Below the pieces are notes generated by a model, which was not told where the DNA came from, did no database searches, and saw only the letters and a list, made by a program, of their open reading frames with translations. Of a stretch of DNA of 64,000 nt, positions 43,788 to 52,212 are shown piece after piece. Position 1 is the stretch's first letter. Every line of letters starts with the position of its first letter. The position numbers were made by a program, and so were the translations under genes. Source of the DNA: an uncultured Shewanella sp. (GTDB lineage Bacteria > Pseudomonadota > Gammaproteobacteria > Enterobacterales > Shewanellaceae); the NCBI RefSeq assembly GCF_947491715.1, contig NZ_CANLKR010000023.1, positions 1 through 64,000 on the forward strand. Reading direction: 5' to 3'.

Positions 43788-43904
43788 ATGAGTAAAGGTA
43801 AAAAAGGTAAAAGAGACGCTAAAAAGAAACCTCTATTAACACCGAAAGAGAAGAAAGCCGCCAAATTGGCTAAAAAATCAACCCCAGATGTGTTGGGGAA
43901 TTAG
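43788..43904 (+). CDS. Small very basic protein
   Basis: 38 codons with AAGGAG 6 nt before the ATG. The peptide is about one third Lys (MSKGKKGKRDAKKKPLL, then TPKEKKAAKLAKKSTPDVLGN in shorter reading), so it should bind nucleic acid or ribosomes. A GCCATAAC/GTTATGGC hairpin at 43940-43961 may end the transcript. Unrecognised family; coding support comes from the ribosome-binding site and composition. Confidence 0.55.
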   Translation: MSKGKKGKRDAKKKPLLTPKEKKAAKLAKKSTPDVLGN

Positions 43905-44241
43905 GCAACAATCATTCAATAACCATTCCCCTTTAATGAGCCATAACATGAACGTTATGGCCTCCTTCCTAATATCATCCCCCTCCACTCCCAATGCTTT
44001 ATCAAAAAATAGATTAGAAACCAATAAGGTTGAATATTTAAATAATAGTGGAGCATTACTTTAAATAACCTAAAATATGCTCGCTCTTCAAATACTCAAT
44101 TGGATACTAAGAAATAATGATTAATCAAAATATAAAAAGCGCCAAAAACACAACTGACGCAACAAGTTATACCATTTTCATAAAAATCAATAAGTAAGCT
44201 AAATCCAACAACCTAATTTATGACTAATCTCCAATTTAAGG

Positions 44242-45027
44242 TTACCACCTATCTCGCAAGTTTCTCAGTCCAATAAATACCGATTTGGGATCAGTCTGTT
44301 GATCGTTCAATTCGTTTTTTAGATTGCTGATAATTTCTTCATTTTGAAGCCTAAAGAAAGGATTGATTTGTCTTTCAATCCCTAAGGTCGTAACCATTCG
44401 GTTTTCTGGATCTTGTCTATTAACAACAGCCAACAGCTCCGCAGCTTGAATATTACCAGGCTCACGTTGTTGCGAAAATTTCAGGTTGTTAACGAAATAG
44501 TCGTGTCCTGGATAGATCCTTGTGTCATCTGGTAAATTGGCTAATTGCTCAACAAATGTATGATATAAATCATTAACATTGCCTCCGTATTTACAATTTC
44601 CGGCACTCGCATTGAACAAGGTATCACCACAAAACAAAGCCGGTTCACCTTGTTCAGACAGTAAACAAACATGCGCTGAGGTATGACCGGGTGTGTGTAA
44701 TACTCGAAGACGGATCTCAGTGCCAACCTCAATTAACTCTCCAGCACTTAAACCAACATCAACATTGGGGATACTACTGATGGCATTTTTATGAGCATAA
44801 ATTTTGGCGCCAGTTGCCGCGACAATCCCCGGGTTCCCTTCAATATGATCAAAGTGTTCATGAGTATTCACTATTGTGGTGATTTTTACAGCATGGCGTT
44901 CCGCCTCAGCTAAGCATTTATCAACATCGAGTGGGTCTAAAATAATCGCCTCATTCGTTTGCTCGCAGATAATTAAATGACAATAATTGCTCAAAAAATT
45001 ATTCATAAATAGTCGAATGATTTTCAT
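44242..45027 (-). CDS. Metallo-beta-lactamase-fold hydrolase (GloB-like)
   Basis: 261 residues. The zinc motif is THEHFDHIEGN, followed by VLHTPGHTSAHVCL, FCGDTLFNASAGNC and IYPGHDYFVNNL; the C-terminal extension with INPFFRL and GLRNLRDRW resembles glyoxalase II. It probably hydrolyses a thioester such as an acylglutathione. AAAGGAG precedes the ATG. It is the last of three minus-strand genes (glutathione transferase, MAPEG, this), which together suggest glutathione-linked detoxification. Confidence 0.85.
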   Translation of the reverse strand: MKIIRLFMNNFLSNYCHLIICEQTNEAIILDPLDVDKCLAEAERHAVKITTIVNTHEHFDHIEGNPGIVAATGAKIYAHKNAISSIPNVDVGLSAGELIEVGTEIRLRVLHTPGHTSAHVCLLSEQGEPALFCGDTLFNASAGNCKYGGNVNDLYHTFVEQLANLPDDTRIYPGHDYFVNNLKFSQQREPGNIQAAELLAVVNRQDPENRMVTTLGIERQINPFFRLQNEEIISNLKNELNDQQTDPKSVFIGLRNLRDRW

Positions 45028-45081
45028 CAGGTTGCTCCTTTACGGTTTGAAATATAGCTAAATCAATATAAAATGACATAG

Positions 45082-45098
45082 TCAGCTGGAATGAAAAG
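45082..45098. repeat. MITE internal fragment
   Basis: 17 nt (TCAGCTGGAATGAAAAG) identical to bases just inside the element at 16166-16432. Possibly a relic; it could be chance plus shared ancestry. Confidence 0.4.
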
Positions 45099-45140
45099 TG
45101 ATTTAGCTATAATAAGTGTATTAGTCATGTTTAATTGACT

Positions 45141-45533
45141 TCATGTTTGCAAAATTGCGATAGCTAACACTAGCTGACATATTGAACCAATCATAAAGCT
45201 AATTGATTTAATAATAGGTATTGCAAAAACCAGCATGAAAAAATGAGCCACACGAGTAAGGCAATACACCACAGAGGCGATAACCGTTGCGTCACTGCTT
45301 ATTCCAGTTACATGCACAATAAGTACTAAGGGGGCGAATATCGCTAAATTCTCGATTGCATTTCGATGAGCACGATCGACTCTACCTGCCCATTCTGCAA
45401 CATCTGCAGGCCCGCTTGGATAACCGAGTGCATCTGAGATGCCTCTAACCTTAACAAGGTTGAACATGTAAGGCACCCACATCAATGCAGTCAATAAAGT
45501 GATCAACGTTAAGGATATCAGTTCAGTCGGCAT
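45141..45533 (-). CDS. MAPEG-family membrane protein
   Basis: The ATG at 45533 lies 6 nt after GGAG; an ATG at 45545 is too early. About 130 residues with four membrane spans. Family features: LITLLTALMWVPYM, the segment DVAEWAGRVDRAHRNAIENLAIFAPL (read in parts), where ERAxRAxxNxxE is the MAPEG signature, and CLTRVAHFFML. Members act in glutathione and eicosanoid metabolism. It lies between a glutathione transferase and a GloB-like hydrolase. Confidence 0.85.
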   Translation of the reverse strand: MPTELISLTLITLLTALMWVPYMFNLVKVRGISDALGYPSGPADVAEWAGRVDRAHRNAIENLAIFAPLVLIVHVTGISSDATVIASVVYCLTRVAHFFMLVFAIPIIKSISFMIGSICQLVLAIAILQT

Positions 45534-45600
45534 ATCATTCTCCATGGTACAATAGAATTAACAACACAAGCATGACAGGTACTTCTCATACTGATTACCA

Positions 45601-46293
45601 TTAAGCTTGAACGACCATTTGTTGAACGACCATTTGTTGACCTACCATTTTCTTTAACGAATCAATCATTGGTTTTTCCGTTTGCATGCATTTCATCAAA
45701 ACAGGATGGGCCATGATCTGAGCTAAATGTGCGCTCAACTTTGGCCATCGCAGCGCATCAACATCAAAATCTGCATAAGTTGCATTAATAATAGCCGTAG
45801 CCACGGCAATATCTGCAACACCTAATTCACCAAAGAAAAAACCTGTCGCAGGAAGTTGAGATTCAACATAATCAAATACTGGTGGCACTAAATTTGTTAT
45901 GCTATTTTCCACAATCCTTTCATCCGTGGGATTATTTGTCATAACAGGCTTGGTCAGTCGCTCCATAAAAATATGATCGGCACAAGGCTTGAATAACATT
46001 GATCCGCCATACTCTTCCAACCAACGACTTTTAGCCCGGTCCTCAATACTTTTAGGTCTTACCGTGGTATCAGGGTATTGCTCTTCCAAATACTCAATAA
46101 TGACACTTGAATCACAAATAACCACATCACCATCATGGAGTGCAGGTATTTTCCCCAATGGACTAATGGCTAAATATTCAGCAGTTTTCGTGCCGGGATA
46201 AATATCAACGATGTCGTAATCTAGGCCTTTTAGCTCAAGCACAACACGTGCTTTGCGGACGAATGGGGACATTGGAATACCATATAATTTCAT
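45601..46293 (-). CDS. Glutathione S-transferase
   Basis: 230 residues from the ATG at 46293 (KLYGIPMSPFVRKARVVLEL), 8 nt after GGAG. The thioredoxin-like N-domain has the active-site SPFVRK, the cis-Pro region PLGKIPALHDGD and the glutathione-binding DSSVIIEYLEEQYP. The C-domain is helical with GVADIAVATAI. The last 12 residues repeat QQMVV, coded by a 15-bp tandem duplication (45607-45636), so the tail has recently grown. First gene of the three-gene detoxification cluster. Confidence 0.88.
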   Translation of the reverse strand: MKLYGIPMSPFVRKARVVLELKGLDYDIVDIYPGTKTAEYLAISPLGKIPALHDGDVVICDSSVIIEYLEEQYPDTTVRPKSIEDRAKSRWLEEYGGSMLFKPCADHIFMERLTKPVMTNNPTDERIVENSITNLVPPVFDYVESQLPATGFFFGELGVADIAVATAIINATYADFDVDALRWPKLSAHLAQIMAHPVLMKCMQTEKPMIDSLKKMVGQQMVVQQMVVQA

Positions 46294-46418
46294 GCTCATG
46301 ACTCCTAATAATTGATTGAATAAAATGCTTCTTCGAATATCTGAGTGATACTTTACTTGTGCACAGTCATTGATATAAGATTTATAAGGGACCAAAAAAG
46401 ACCATTCGGGACATATTC

Positions 46419-47405
46419 ATGAAAAAAGTCGTAATTCTTGCTGCTGAAAATTGTGTTTTATCTACCATTGCAGCCCCGATGGACATGTTTCTTCAAACAG
46501 GCGTATTATGGAATATGACCGTTGGTGAGAAGCCAAGTCCAGAATTTGAAGTCAAAATAGTCACCACCGATGGTAAGCCCATTACAGCCCTAAATCATTT
46601 TTCAGTGATCCCCGCTTGTTCTATGTACGACATCAAGGAGGTTGATTTAATAGTTATTCCATCACAAGGTTTTTTCTATGAAGTGACGAGTGACGCCCAT
46701 AAAGAAAAAGTCACTTGGTTAATTGAATGGTATGAAAAAGGAGCAGATTTGGCCGCTATTTGTGCTGGTGCATTTACCCTTGCCTCAACGGGCTTATTAA
46801 ATGGTAAAAAAGCAACCACGCATTGGAGCCTTGCAAATCAGTTTCGAAAGCTGTTCCCTAAAGTAACTCTGCAAACAGAATGTATGATCACCGAAGAAGA
46901 CCGTCTATTTTGTGGTGGAGGCATCACCGCTGATTTAAATCTCTCACTCCACCTAATAGAAAAATACTGTGGACGTGAAGCAGCCTTACAAAGTTCGCGA
47001 TGTATGCTTGTGGATTTAGATAGGACCTCTCAAGCACTATTTGCAGTGTTCTTACCTAACAAAGAGCATGAAGATGAAATCATTCTTCAAGCTCAGGAAT
47101 GGATAGAAAAAAACTTTCAAGAAAGTATCCAAATGGAGGCATTAGCAAAAAAATCGGGGACAAGCCTTCGACAATTTAATCGCCGATTCAAAGCTGCAAC
47201 TGGGGAAACCGCTAATAAGTATGTGCAATTCACTCGAGTTGAAGCCGCTAAAATGCTTTTAGTGACAACCAACTTATCATTTGAAGCCATCTCACCACAA
47301 GTTGGTTATGAAAATATCAGTTTTCTGCGCCGAATATTTAGAAGTTGCACAGGGATCACACCGACCGAATTCCGCCGAAAATTTGGCCAACCCAATAATG
47401 ATTAA
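46419..47405 (+). CDS. GlxA-type AraC-family regulator
   Basis: 328 residues. The N-terminal DJ-1/PfpI-like domain has VVILAAENCVLSTIAAPMDM and the nucleophile-elbow AAICAGAFTLASTGLL, then HWSLANQF. The C-terminal AraC DNA-binding domain has two helix-turn-helix units (MEALAKKSGTSLRQFNRRFK and FEAISPQVGYENISFLRRIF). Such regulators act as activators of neighbouring catabolic or detoxification genes. It is divergent from the glutathione transferase cluster, 125 bp away, its likely target. Confidence 0.9.
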   Translation: MKKVVILAAENCVLSTIAAPMDMFLQTGVLWNMTVGEKPSPEFEVKIVTTDGKPITALNHFSVIPACSMYDIKEVDLIVIPSQGFFYEVTSDAHKEKVTWLIEWYEKGADLAAICAGAFTLASTGLLNGKKATTHWSLANQFRKLFPKVTLQTECMITEEDRLFCGGGITADLNLSLHLIEKYCGREAALQSSRCMLVDLDRTSQALFAVFLPNKEHEDEIILQAQEWIEKNFQESIQMEALAKKSGTSLRQFNRRFKAATGETANKYVQFTRVEAAKMLLVTTNLSFEAISPQVGYENISFLRRIFRSCTGITPTEFRRKFGQPNND

Positions 47406-47507
47406 ACACAAAAAATGCCGATAGCAATCTGAAGTAAATAAAAATAATTGAATGGATGATACAATCAGTCGCTCAACGAGTATTCTGTGCTATGAAAAAC
47501 TTAAGTC

Positions 47508-47529
47508 ATTAAGACATATATGTCTTAAT
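47508..47529. repeat. 22-bp perfect palindrome
   Basis: Half-site ATTAAGACATA followed directly by its complement. It could be an operator or a cruciform. No T run follows, so it is not a good terminator. Confidence 0.7.
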
Positions 47530-47534
47530 TGTTC

Positions 47535-47709
47535 TTTAGCAGACTAAGCGCAATTTTCTCGCAATGCATTTTTACAATCTATTTAATAGCAGAAATTTAA
47601 CAATGTTTTGGTCATTTGTTAGGCTATGAGCATAAGTAACATGCTCCTTCTCATCCTTTCAAAGTATTCGCGACACAATATCAGGATAGCTGCCTCTTCT
47701 GTCAACGCA
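47535..47709. repeat. 175-bp direct repeat, copy 1
   Basis: It starts TTTAGCAGACTAAGCGCAAT and ends near CAACGCA. It is nearly identical to 49456-49630 in the same orientation (few substitutions). Together they bracket the two related exported-protein genes. No coding frame is seen in it. Confidence 0.85.
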
Positions 47710-47792
47710 GGACATGTACAAAAAACACCTTACACAGATTCAATGGAAGTGCCCGTATATGTCTTAGTTATTCTTAGCATGGCCACTTTCAC

Positions 47793-48332
47793 TTAATCAT
47801 GAAAACACAAGTTTTGATAAAAAGGTTTTTGCTCGGTGTCATAAACATGTATTGTCGCCACGGGATCTTCTAAATTAGAGCCCCCAGTACAATAGACATG
47901 AATTAGTTTTTCACCTAATTCGCTATTTTTATGTACCCACATTGAGGCACCATCAATTCCGTATGTATCATATTCAGAAAAATTTTGGTCAAATGTAACA
48001 TCACCGAGTGGAAGGCCACTTTGTGTATTAAAAATAACATAAAAGTCACTCTTACCAGAACAGGTAAAGTCGATCTTAAAATCTTCTTTTTTATCAGAAA
48101 GGACTGTTTTCCAGACTGCTGGTGCTTGTGGTCCACCTCCACCAGCTTGCCTTGAACAATGATTATTTAAAAAAGAAACCTGAACAGCTTCAGAATGATG
48201 GTTATAAACAGCAAAACGCATTTCCCATGCTAACGCCGAAGTGCTGGCTCCGATTATCAACAATAATAGGCCAGTATAAATAGCTTTAATATAGCTTGAT
48301 TGGTTAAAAAAATGATCAATAATATATTTCAT
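47793..48332 (-). CDS. Exported protein, paralogue A
   Basis: 179 residues. A hydrophobic signal (YTGLLLLIIGASTSALA, cleavage before WEMRF) precedes a beta-rich mature domain. It shares with the upstream gene an order of motifs: VxNHHSEAVQVSFLNNHC, a central FTCSG, FYVIF...GDVTFDQNFS, YGIDGASMWV and a late C (VYCTGG). Two pairs of Cys probably form disulphides. Family unknown. AAAGG precedes the ATG. Confidence 0.65.
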   Translation of the reverse strand: MKYIIDHFFNQSSYIKAIYTGLLLLIIGASTSALAWEMRFAVYNHHSEAVQVSFLNNHCSRQAGGGGPQAPAVWKTVLSDKKEDFKIDFTCSGKSDFYVIFNTQSGLPLGDVTFDQNFSEYDTYGIDGASMWVHKNSELGEKLIHVYCTGGSNLEDPVATIHVYDTEQKPFYQNLCFHD

Positions 48333-48386
48333 GATGATTAACCTTTAAATAAACTAAACATATCTAAAGTATGTATAAAGGAGAAA

Positions 48387-48986
48387 TTACTGGCATTGCC
48401 CGTTACTATGATTAGATTGCGTTTCATCAAACACTTTAATCCAGGGTCTGAAATAACTATCTCCAGTCACATCGTCATTCATTTCAATACCAAAAGCACA
48501 ATAAGTGTAAATACGAAATTCTTTATCATCTAATATATTCAAAACCCCTCCGTCATGTCTCGTTAAAGCAACATAACCATACCCCCATTTAGATATGCCA
48601 TATGAGCGTTGATTAAAACGAACAGCACCTACAGTTTCACCATCAAATTCTGTTTTAAATGTGAGTTTGAAATGACTTGCTTCTGTATCACATCCTACTC
48701 CTGTGACGAAATCGACTGAAATGGCACGCTTGTAATCTGTATATGTATCGTCATTTTCGATATAAACTGGAATACTTTCTCCAAGTTTTCCAGTAGACTC
48801 ACCATAGGCAGGTTTAGCGCAGTGTTCCTCAGAGAAATAGACTTCTAGTGGAGATGTTATACTGTAATTCTCTACCCATACCCGAACATTTTCAGCATTC
48901 ACTTTATTAGGCATACCGATAACTAGTATCAATATAATGAATAAAGTAAACCACTTCGCAATACTGTATTTATAGTCATAATTCAT
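48387..48986 (-). CDS. Exported protein, paralogue B
   Basis: 199 residues from the ATG at 48986, with GAGG 6 nt upstream (a GTG four codons earlier is too close to that site). The signal ends near PNKVNA-ENV. The mature part matches paralogue A in layout: VENYSITSPLEVYFSEEHC, a central GVGCDTEAS, FKLTFKTEFDGETVGAVRFN, YGISKWGYGYV and IYTYC. It is 54 bp upstream of paralogue A, so the pair probably arose by tandem duplication and is co-transcribed. Function unknown. Confidence 0.65.
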   Translation of the reverse strand: MNYDYKYSIAKWFTLFIILILVIGMPNKVNAENVRVWVENYSITSPLEVYFSEEHCAKPAYGESTGKLGESIPVYIENDDTYTDYKRAISVDFVTGVGCDTEASHFKLTFKTEFDGETVGAVRFNQRSYGISKWGYGYVALTRHDGGVLNILDDKEFRIYTYCAFGIEMNDDVTGDSYFRPWIKVFDETQSNHSNGQCQ

Positions 48987-49380
48987 TTTACACCTCACTT
49001 AATTAATGTCTTTGCTCTTCATACATTAACCAAAGCCACAAGTGACTTCGAGAAAGTAAAAAACACATTATCTTGTAAAGCACAATAACAACTTTGCATA
49101 AATTTAAACTAGCCTACAAACAACCTAACAATATAGTCCTTTAGCTTCACAAAAAAATGTAAAATATGTATGTAAATATGACTGTTTCATATTATTTACT
49201 GTTTTTACATAGGATATAATAATGATTAATATTCATTAACCATTTAACCATCTTTATCCAGTACTTGAATTGAAGTTATCCGGAATTTAGTTTAATTTCT
49301 AACCTTACTCGATATATTGATTATCTAATACCGTATGGACTCTAGCTGTCTAAAGAGAACAATCCAGTCGTTGAAAACTC

Positions 49381-49402
49381 AAGCACTTAGTAGGAAGTGC
49401 TT
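49381..49402 (+). terminator. Orphan plus-strand terminator
   Basis: AAGCACTT/AAGTGCTT stem followed by TTTTTATT. There is no plus-strand gene upstream, so it may be the remnant of a lost gene or an anti-read-through element. Confidence 0.55.
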
Positions 49403-49455
49403 TTTATTAAATACTGAGGTGATCTGAGACTCTAAAATTTGCCTACTTTTACCCA

Positions 49456-49630
49456 TTTAGCAGACTAAGCGCAATTTTCTCACAATGCATTTTTACAATC
49501 TATTTAATAGCAGAAATTTAACAATGTTTTGGCCATTTGTTAGACTATGATCATGAGTAACATGCTCCTTCTCATCCTTTGAAAGTATTCGCGACACAAT
49601 ATCAGGATAGCTGCCTCTTCTGCTAACGCA
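49456..49630. repeat. 175-bp direct repeat, copy 2
   Basis: Partner of 47535-47709, same orientation and same length. Distance between copies is 1921 bp. Confidence 0.85.
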
Positions 49631-49810
49631 CACAGTATTTTTCAATAGGCGACGCAGCGCAGAGCTCATGACTCAAGGTCTTGGCTGTTTGCCTCATCTC
49701 GAGTAAAGAGTAAGCAGAGGGCTTTCACCTCCTCCACTTTTTTTAAATAAGAGTCTACCTATTTATCTCGGCGCATCCTATTGGCGTACCTTATGGCTTT
49801 GACTGGCGTG

Positions 49811-51091
49811 TTATCCAAAAACAGGGTTGATCTGCGCCAGCACCCAAGTGAAGCCGCCGCCCGCGAGGTTCACATATTGGGTTTGCCCGCTAAAGGCAAT
49901 AATGGTTTTTCCGTCGGGCGCTGTAACCTGATGCATTTGCTGGTTGGATACTGAAGGGCTTACCGCAGCCGGATAGTTGATATCGTTAATGGTGATCTGA
50001 GCAATAACCTGTTGTCCGTACCAGTTGCCGGTAACGTAGCTGAAAGCCGTGAGGCCATTGGTGAAGTTGATAGGATTATTCTCATGGCCACCATCTCCGC
50101 CGTGTTGCAATAGCTGTACCAAATACGAACCATCGCTGCTGACATTGGTACATTGGATGGCATCCACGACATCGCCGCTGCGGATAACGATACTTTGAAC
50201 AAGCGTGGGTGTGGTTTGCACATTTAGGATGGCACCATCGTCGAACTCCAACACATACGGTTGGCCAGTCATGTATTGTCGGATCAATAGTTGCTGACTT
50301 TGCTCGAAAGGCCAGTTGGAAGAATCAAGCCGCCAACTCATCATGGATTGGTAGGGGTAACTCTGCCCCTGGTACTGAATCCCTGCCGCGTATTGCTGAT
50401 AGGCTTGAAGCGCAGTGACTCCACTTTCGAAATAGGCACCGAATCCCAACAGATCGGCATTAATGCCGTGTGCTATAAATACGCTTGGATCGCTAACCCA
50501 GCGACTTTGCAAATTGAACACATCCACATTGGCATTCACAGCATCCGCATTCAGGTTGTCGACACTCTGCTGGCCCTGATTCGAACTCGCCGAAACAGCC
50601 AGATAATACGTATCCCCGAAAGCCGCACCTAGTGCGTTGAACCAGGCGCCAGATTGCTGCGAAGTGAGGCTATTGGTAGGAGACTCCCAATCAATGTCGA
50701 AACCATTGAGGCCGTTGTTACCCAGAAAACTGGCCACATTGTTCGCAAAGGTGGAAAGCAATATGGAATCGGCGATGATCTTTTGCAGATCAGCGGTGAT
50801 TTGATCGGTATAAGCCAGCAAAGCAAATATGATCATGTCTGGGTTTTGTGCACGGGCATCTGCCACCTGTTGGGCGAGATACGCGTTACTCGTGCTCAGG
50901 GTAGGATTGGTCGGGTTGCTCATATCCACACCAAACCAGCCGATACTGAGGTAATCAAGGGTGCCGTAAATCCCGTTGAGCTTAATGGAACTGAAATTGC
51001 TGTTGGGGGAGCTGTAAGTAGCTCCTGCAGGATGCAATTCACTAGTCAGCCAGGCACCAATGGCACCGGTAAAGTTTGCTATTTTTTTCAT
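49811..51091 (-). CDS. GH18 chitinase with C-terminal jacalin-like domain
   Basis: 426 residues, no obvious signal peptide. The GH18 barrel starts at IGAWLTSELHPAG and contains the catalytic signature GLNGFDIDWE (residues 127-136, acid Glu136), with LGFGAYFESGVT and MMSWRLDSSN later. From about residue 285 there is a jacalin-like lectin pattern (VQSIVIRSGDVVDAIQ, HGGDGG, GLTAFSYVTG, GQQVIAQITI). GC content is clearly higher than its neighbours, so it is probably imported. AAAAAGGAATAACCC lies before the ATG, and an attC-like boundary lies just upstream. Confidence 0.85.
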   Translation of the reverse strand: MKKIANFTGAIGAWLTSELHPAGATYSSPNSNFSSIKLNGIYGTLDYLSIGWFGVDMSNPTNPTLSTSNAYLAQQVADARAQNPDMIIFALLAYTDQITADLQKIIADSILLSTFANNVASFLGNNGLNGFDIDWESPTNSLTSQQSGAWFNALGAAFGDTYYLAVSASSNQGQQSVDNLNADAVNANVDVFNLQSRWVSDPSVFIAHGINADLLGFGAYFESGVTALQAYQQYAAGIQYQGQSYPYQSMMSWRLDSSNWPFEQSQQLLIRQYMTGQPYVLEFDDGAILNVQTTPTLVQSIVIRSGDVVDAIQCTNVSSDGSYLVQLLQHGGDGGHENNPINFTNGLTAFSYVTGNWYGQQVIAQITINDINYPAAVSPSVSNQQMHQVTAPDGKTIIAFSGQTQYVNLAGGGFTWVLAQINPVFG

Positions 51092-51139
51092 GGGTTATTC
51101 CTTTTTCTCCAATTAAACATCCATGTATCGCACCCAGAG

Positions 51140-51185
51140 AGTCATGCGACAATGACTACAAAAGCCTAACGTCCGACTGGCTTTG
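51140..51185. repeat. Partial attC-like boundary
   Basis: On the minus strand ATAACAAGCAAAGCCAGTCG then GGACGTTAGGC: both attC ends are recognisable but the middle is missing. It overlaps the 3' end of the membrane-protein gene and precedes the chitinase leader. Confidence 0.45.
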
Positions 51186-51878
51186 CTTGTTATGTTTCAA
51201 CTCTTCTAACCTTTCAACTAAGTAATTTGCTTGTTCTGAAACAATTTCTAGTTTTTTCTCCAATTGCTTGAAGTGTCTGTCTTCATCTATGTTTCTAACC
51301 AGCCCTTTTTTATTCCTTTTATTATGGTTAGCGCAAGTTTCTGTTATTTTAATTAGATATGTAACTCTTTGTGAAGCATAGTCAGCATTTCTAAGTGCCC
51401 ACCTGTAGTAATCAGTATTATTATCTATTTCCGTGAACCAAGATTTACCAGATAAATAATGGGCCCAAAATACAAGCAGTACAGAGATACAGAAAACTAT
51501 CTTTTGTGAGGCGGTTACAAATGAGTTCTGCACATTAAGTCCAGATCCCTTTAGTACGGACAAGCTGAGAGTTACAACAGATAAAACGAGGACAAATATT
51601 ATGAGCCTTGATCCGATCGCTAAGATATCTTGACCATCCAATGGATCAGCAGACTTTATTTGTATAAACCTTGTGAGGGCAGAGCCTACTAATATTATTG
51701 AAGCAAATGACCAGTCTGGCCATAGCCAAACTTCAGTACCAACGGAGTCTGTTGCCAAACGAATAATAAAGATGATCGCAATAGGTAATAGGGTAAAAAG
51801 TAATTCATTAGAGATTGCTCCCCAGAATACTTTACCATAAACCTTTTTTTTACTTTTAAATGTATTAATATTTAGCAA
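51156..51878 (-). CDS. Four-span membrane protein with C-terminal coiled coil
   Basis: 240 residues from a TTG at 51878, with AAGGAG 6 nt upstream. Four hydrophobic spans lie in the first ~145 residues (ELLFTLLPIAIIFIIRLA, FASIILVGSALTRFIQI, LIIFVLVLSVVTLSLSVL, FCISVLLVFWAHYL). A Lys/Glu-rich helical tail (LEKKLEIVSEQANYLVERLE) follows. Unrecognised. It sits between a well-formed attC-like site upstream and an attC-like boundary at its 3' end, so it reads as a gene cassette. Confidence 0.65.
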   Translation of the reverse strand: MLNINTFKSKKKVYGKVFWGAISNELLFTLLPIAIIFIIRLATDSVGTEVWLWPDWSFASIILVGSALTRFIQIKSADPLDGQDILAIGSRLIIFVLVLSVVTLSLSVLKGSGLNVQNSFVTASQKIVFCISVLLVFWAHYLSGKSWFTEIDNNTDYYRWALRNADYASQRVTYLIKITETCANHNKRNKKGLVRNIDEDRHFKQLEKKLEIVSEQANYLVERLEELKHNKQSQSDVRLL

Positions 51879-51894
51879 TATTCTCTCCTTGAAA

Positions 51895-51970
51895 CATAAC
51901 GCCTGCAGTTGCAGACGACTTGTAGCGACGAAGGAGCGGAAAGACGTTCTGACAACCTGTACTTGTTATG
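51895..51970. repeat. attC-like site (best example)
   Basis: 76 bp. On the minus strand it starts CATAACAAGTACAGGTTGTC and ends CTGCAACTGCAGGCGTTATG, with AAC/GTT cores and long imperfect palindromy between the arms (AACAAGTACAGGTTG against AACGCCTGCAGTTGC). It lies just upstream of the ribosome-binding site of the next gene, the normal cassette arrangement. Confidence 0.65.
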
Positions 51971-51990
51971 TATTACTCTCAAAAATACCC

Positions 51991-52209
51991 CTAATTCAGT
52001 AAATCAGAAGCAAAACACACAAGATGTATATATCCTCGTAGTCCGCCAACATGGGCCAATTCCAATTTTTTTCCATGCTTATCATTGGCATTGAACTCAA
52101 CAACACCGTCTGGAGTATTTACCGTATATACAGCTGTTGTCCGTGGACCGCTAATATGCCAATGGACGTCAGGCATTTTGTGAGCGTAAGCAGACCTGAA
52201 CAAAAACAT
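51991..52209 (-). CDS. Small protein, second gene of a cassette
   Basis: 72 residues starting 3 bp after the previous stop codon, with no ribosome-binding site of its own, so translation is probably coupled. The sequence (PDVHWHISGPRTTAVYTVN, EFNANDKHGKKLELAHVGG) is soluble and beta-rich, with His residues and one Cys. Unrecognised. It ends shortly before the attC-like site. Confidence 0.5.
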   Translation of the reverse strand: MFLFRSAYAHKMPDVHWHISGPRTTAVYTVNTPDGVVEFNANDKHGKKLELAHVGGLRGYIHLVCFASDLLN

Positions 52210-52212
52210 TAT

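Larger units (their letters stand above)
47406..47792. other. Intergenic region with palindrome and repeat
   Basis: It has no credible gene. It holds a 22-bp palindrome (47508-47529) and direct repeat copy 1 (47535-47709). A short motif TATATGTCTTA(A/G)TT occurs on both sides of the repeat (near 47516 and 47757). Confidence 0.5.
48987..49810. other. Intergenic region with repeat and orphan terminator
   Basis: About 820 bp with no convincing gene. It contains a terminator-like hairpin (49381-49402) and direct repeat copy 2 (49456-49630). The 180 bp after that may include a decayed frame but I cannot name it. Confidence 0.4.

Noticed and set aside
49631..49810. Possible decayed transposase or other gene after direct repeat 2
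   Set aside because: Short frames on both strands do not show a recognisable motif.
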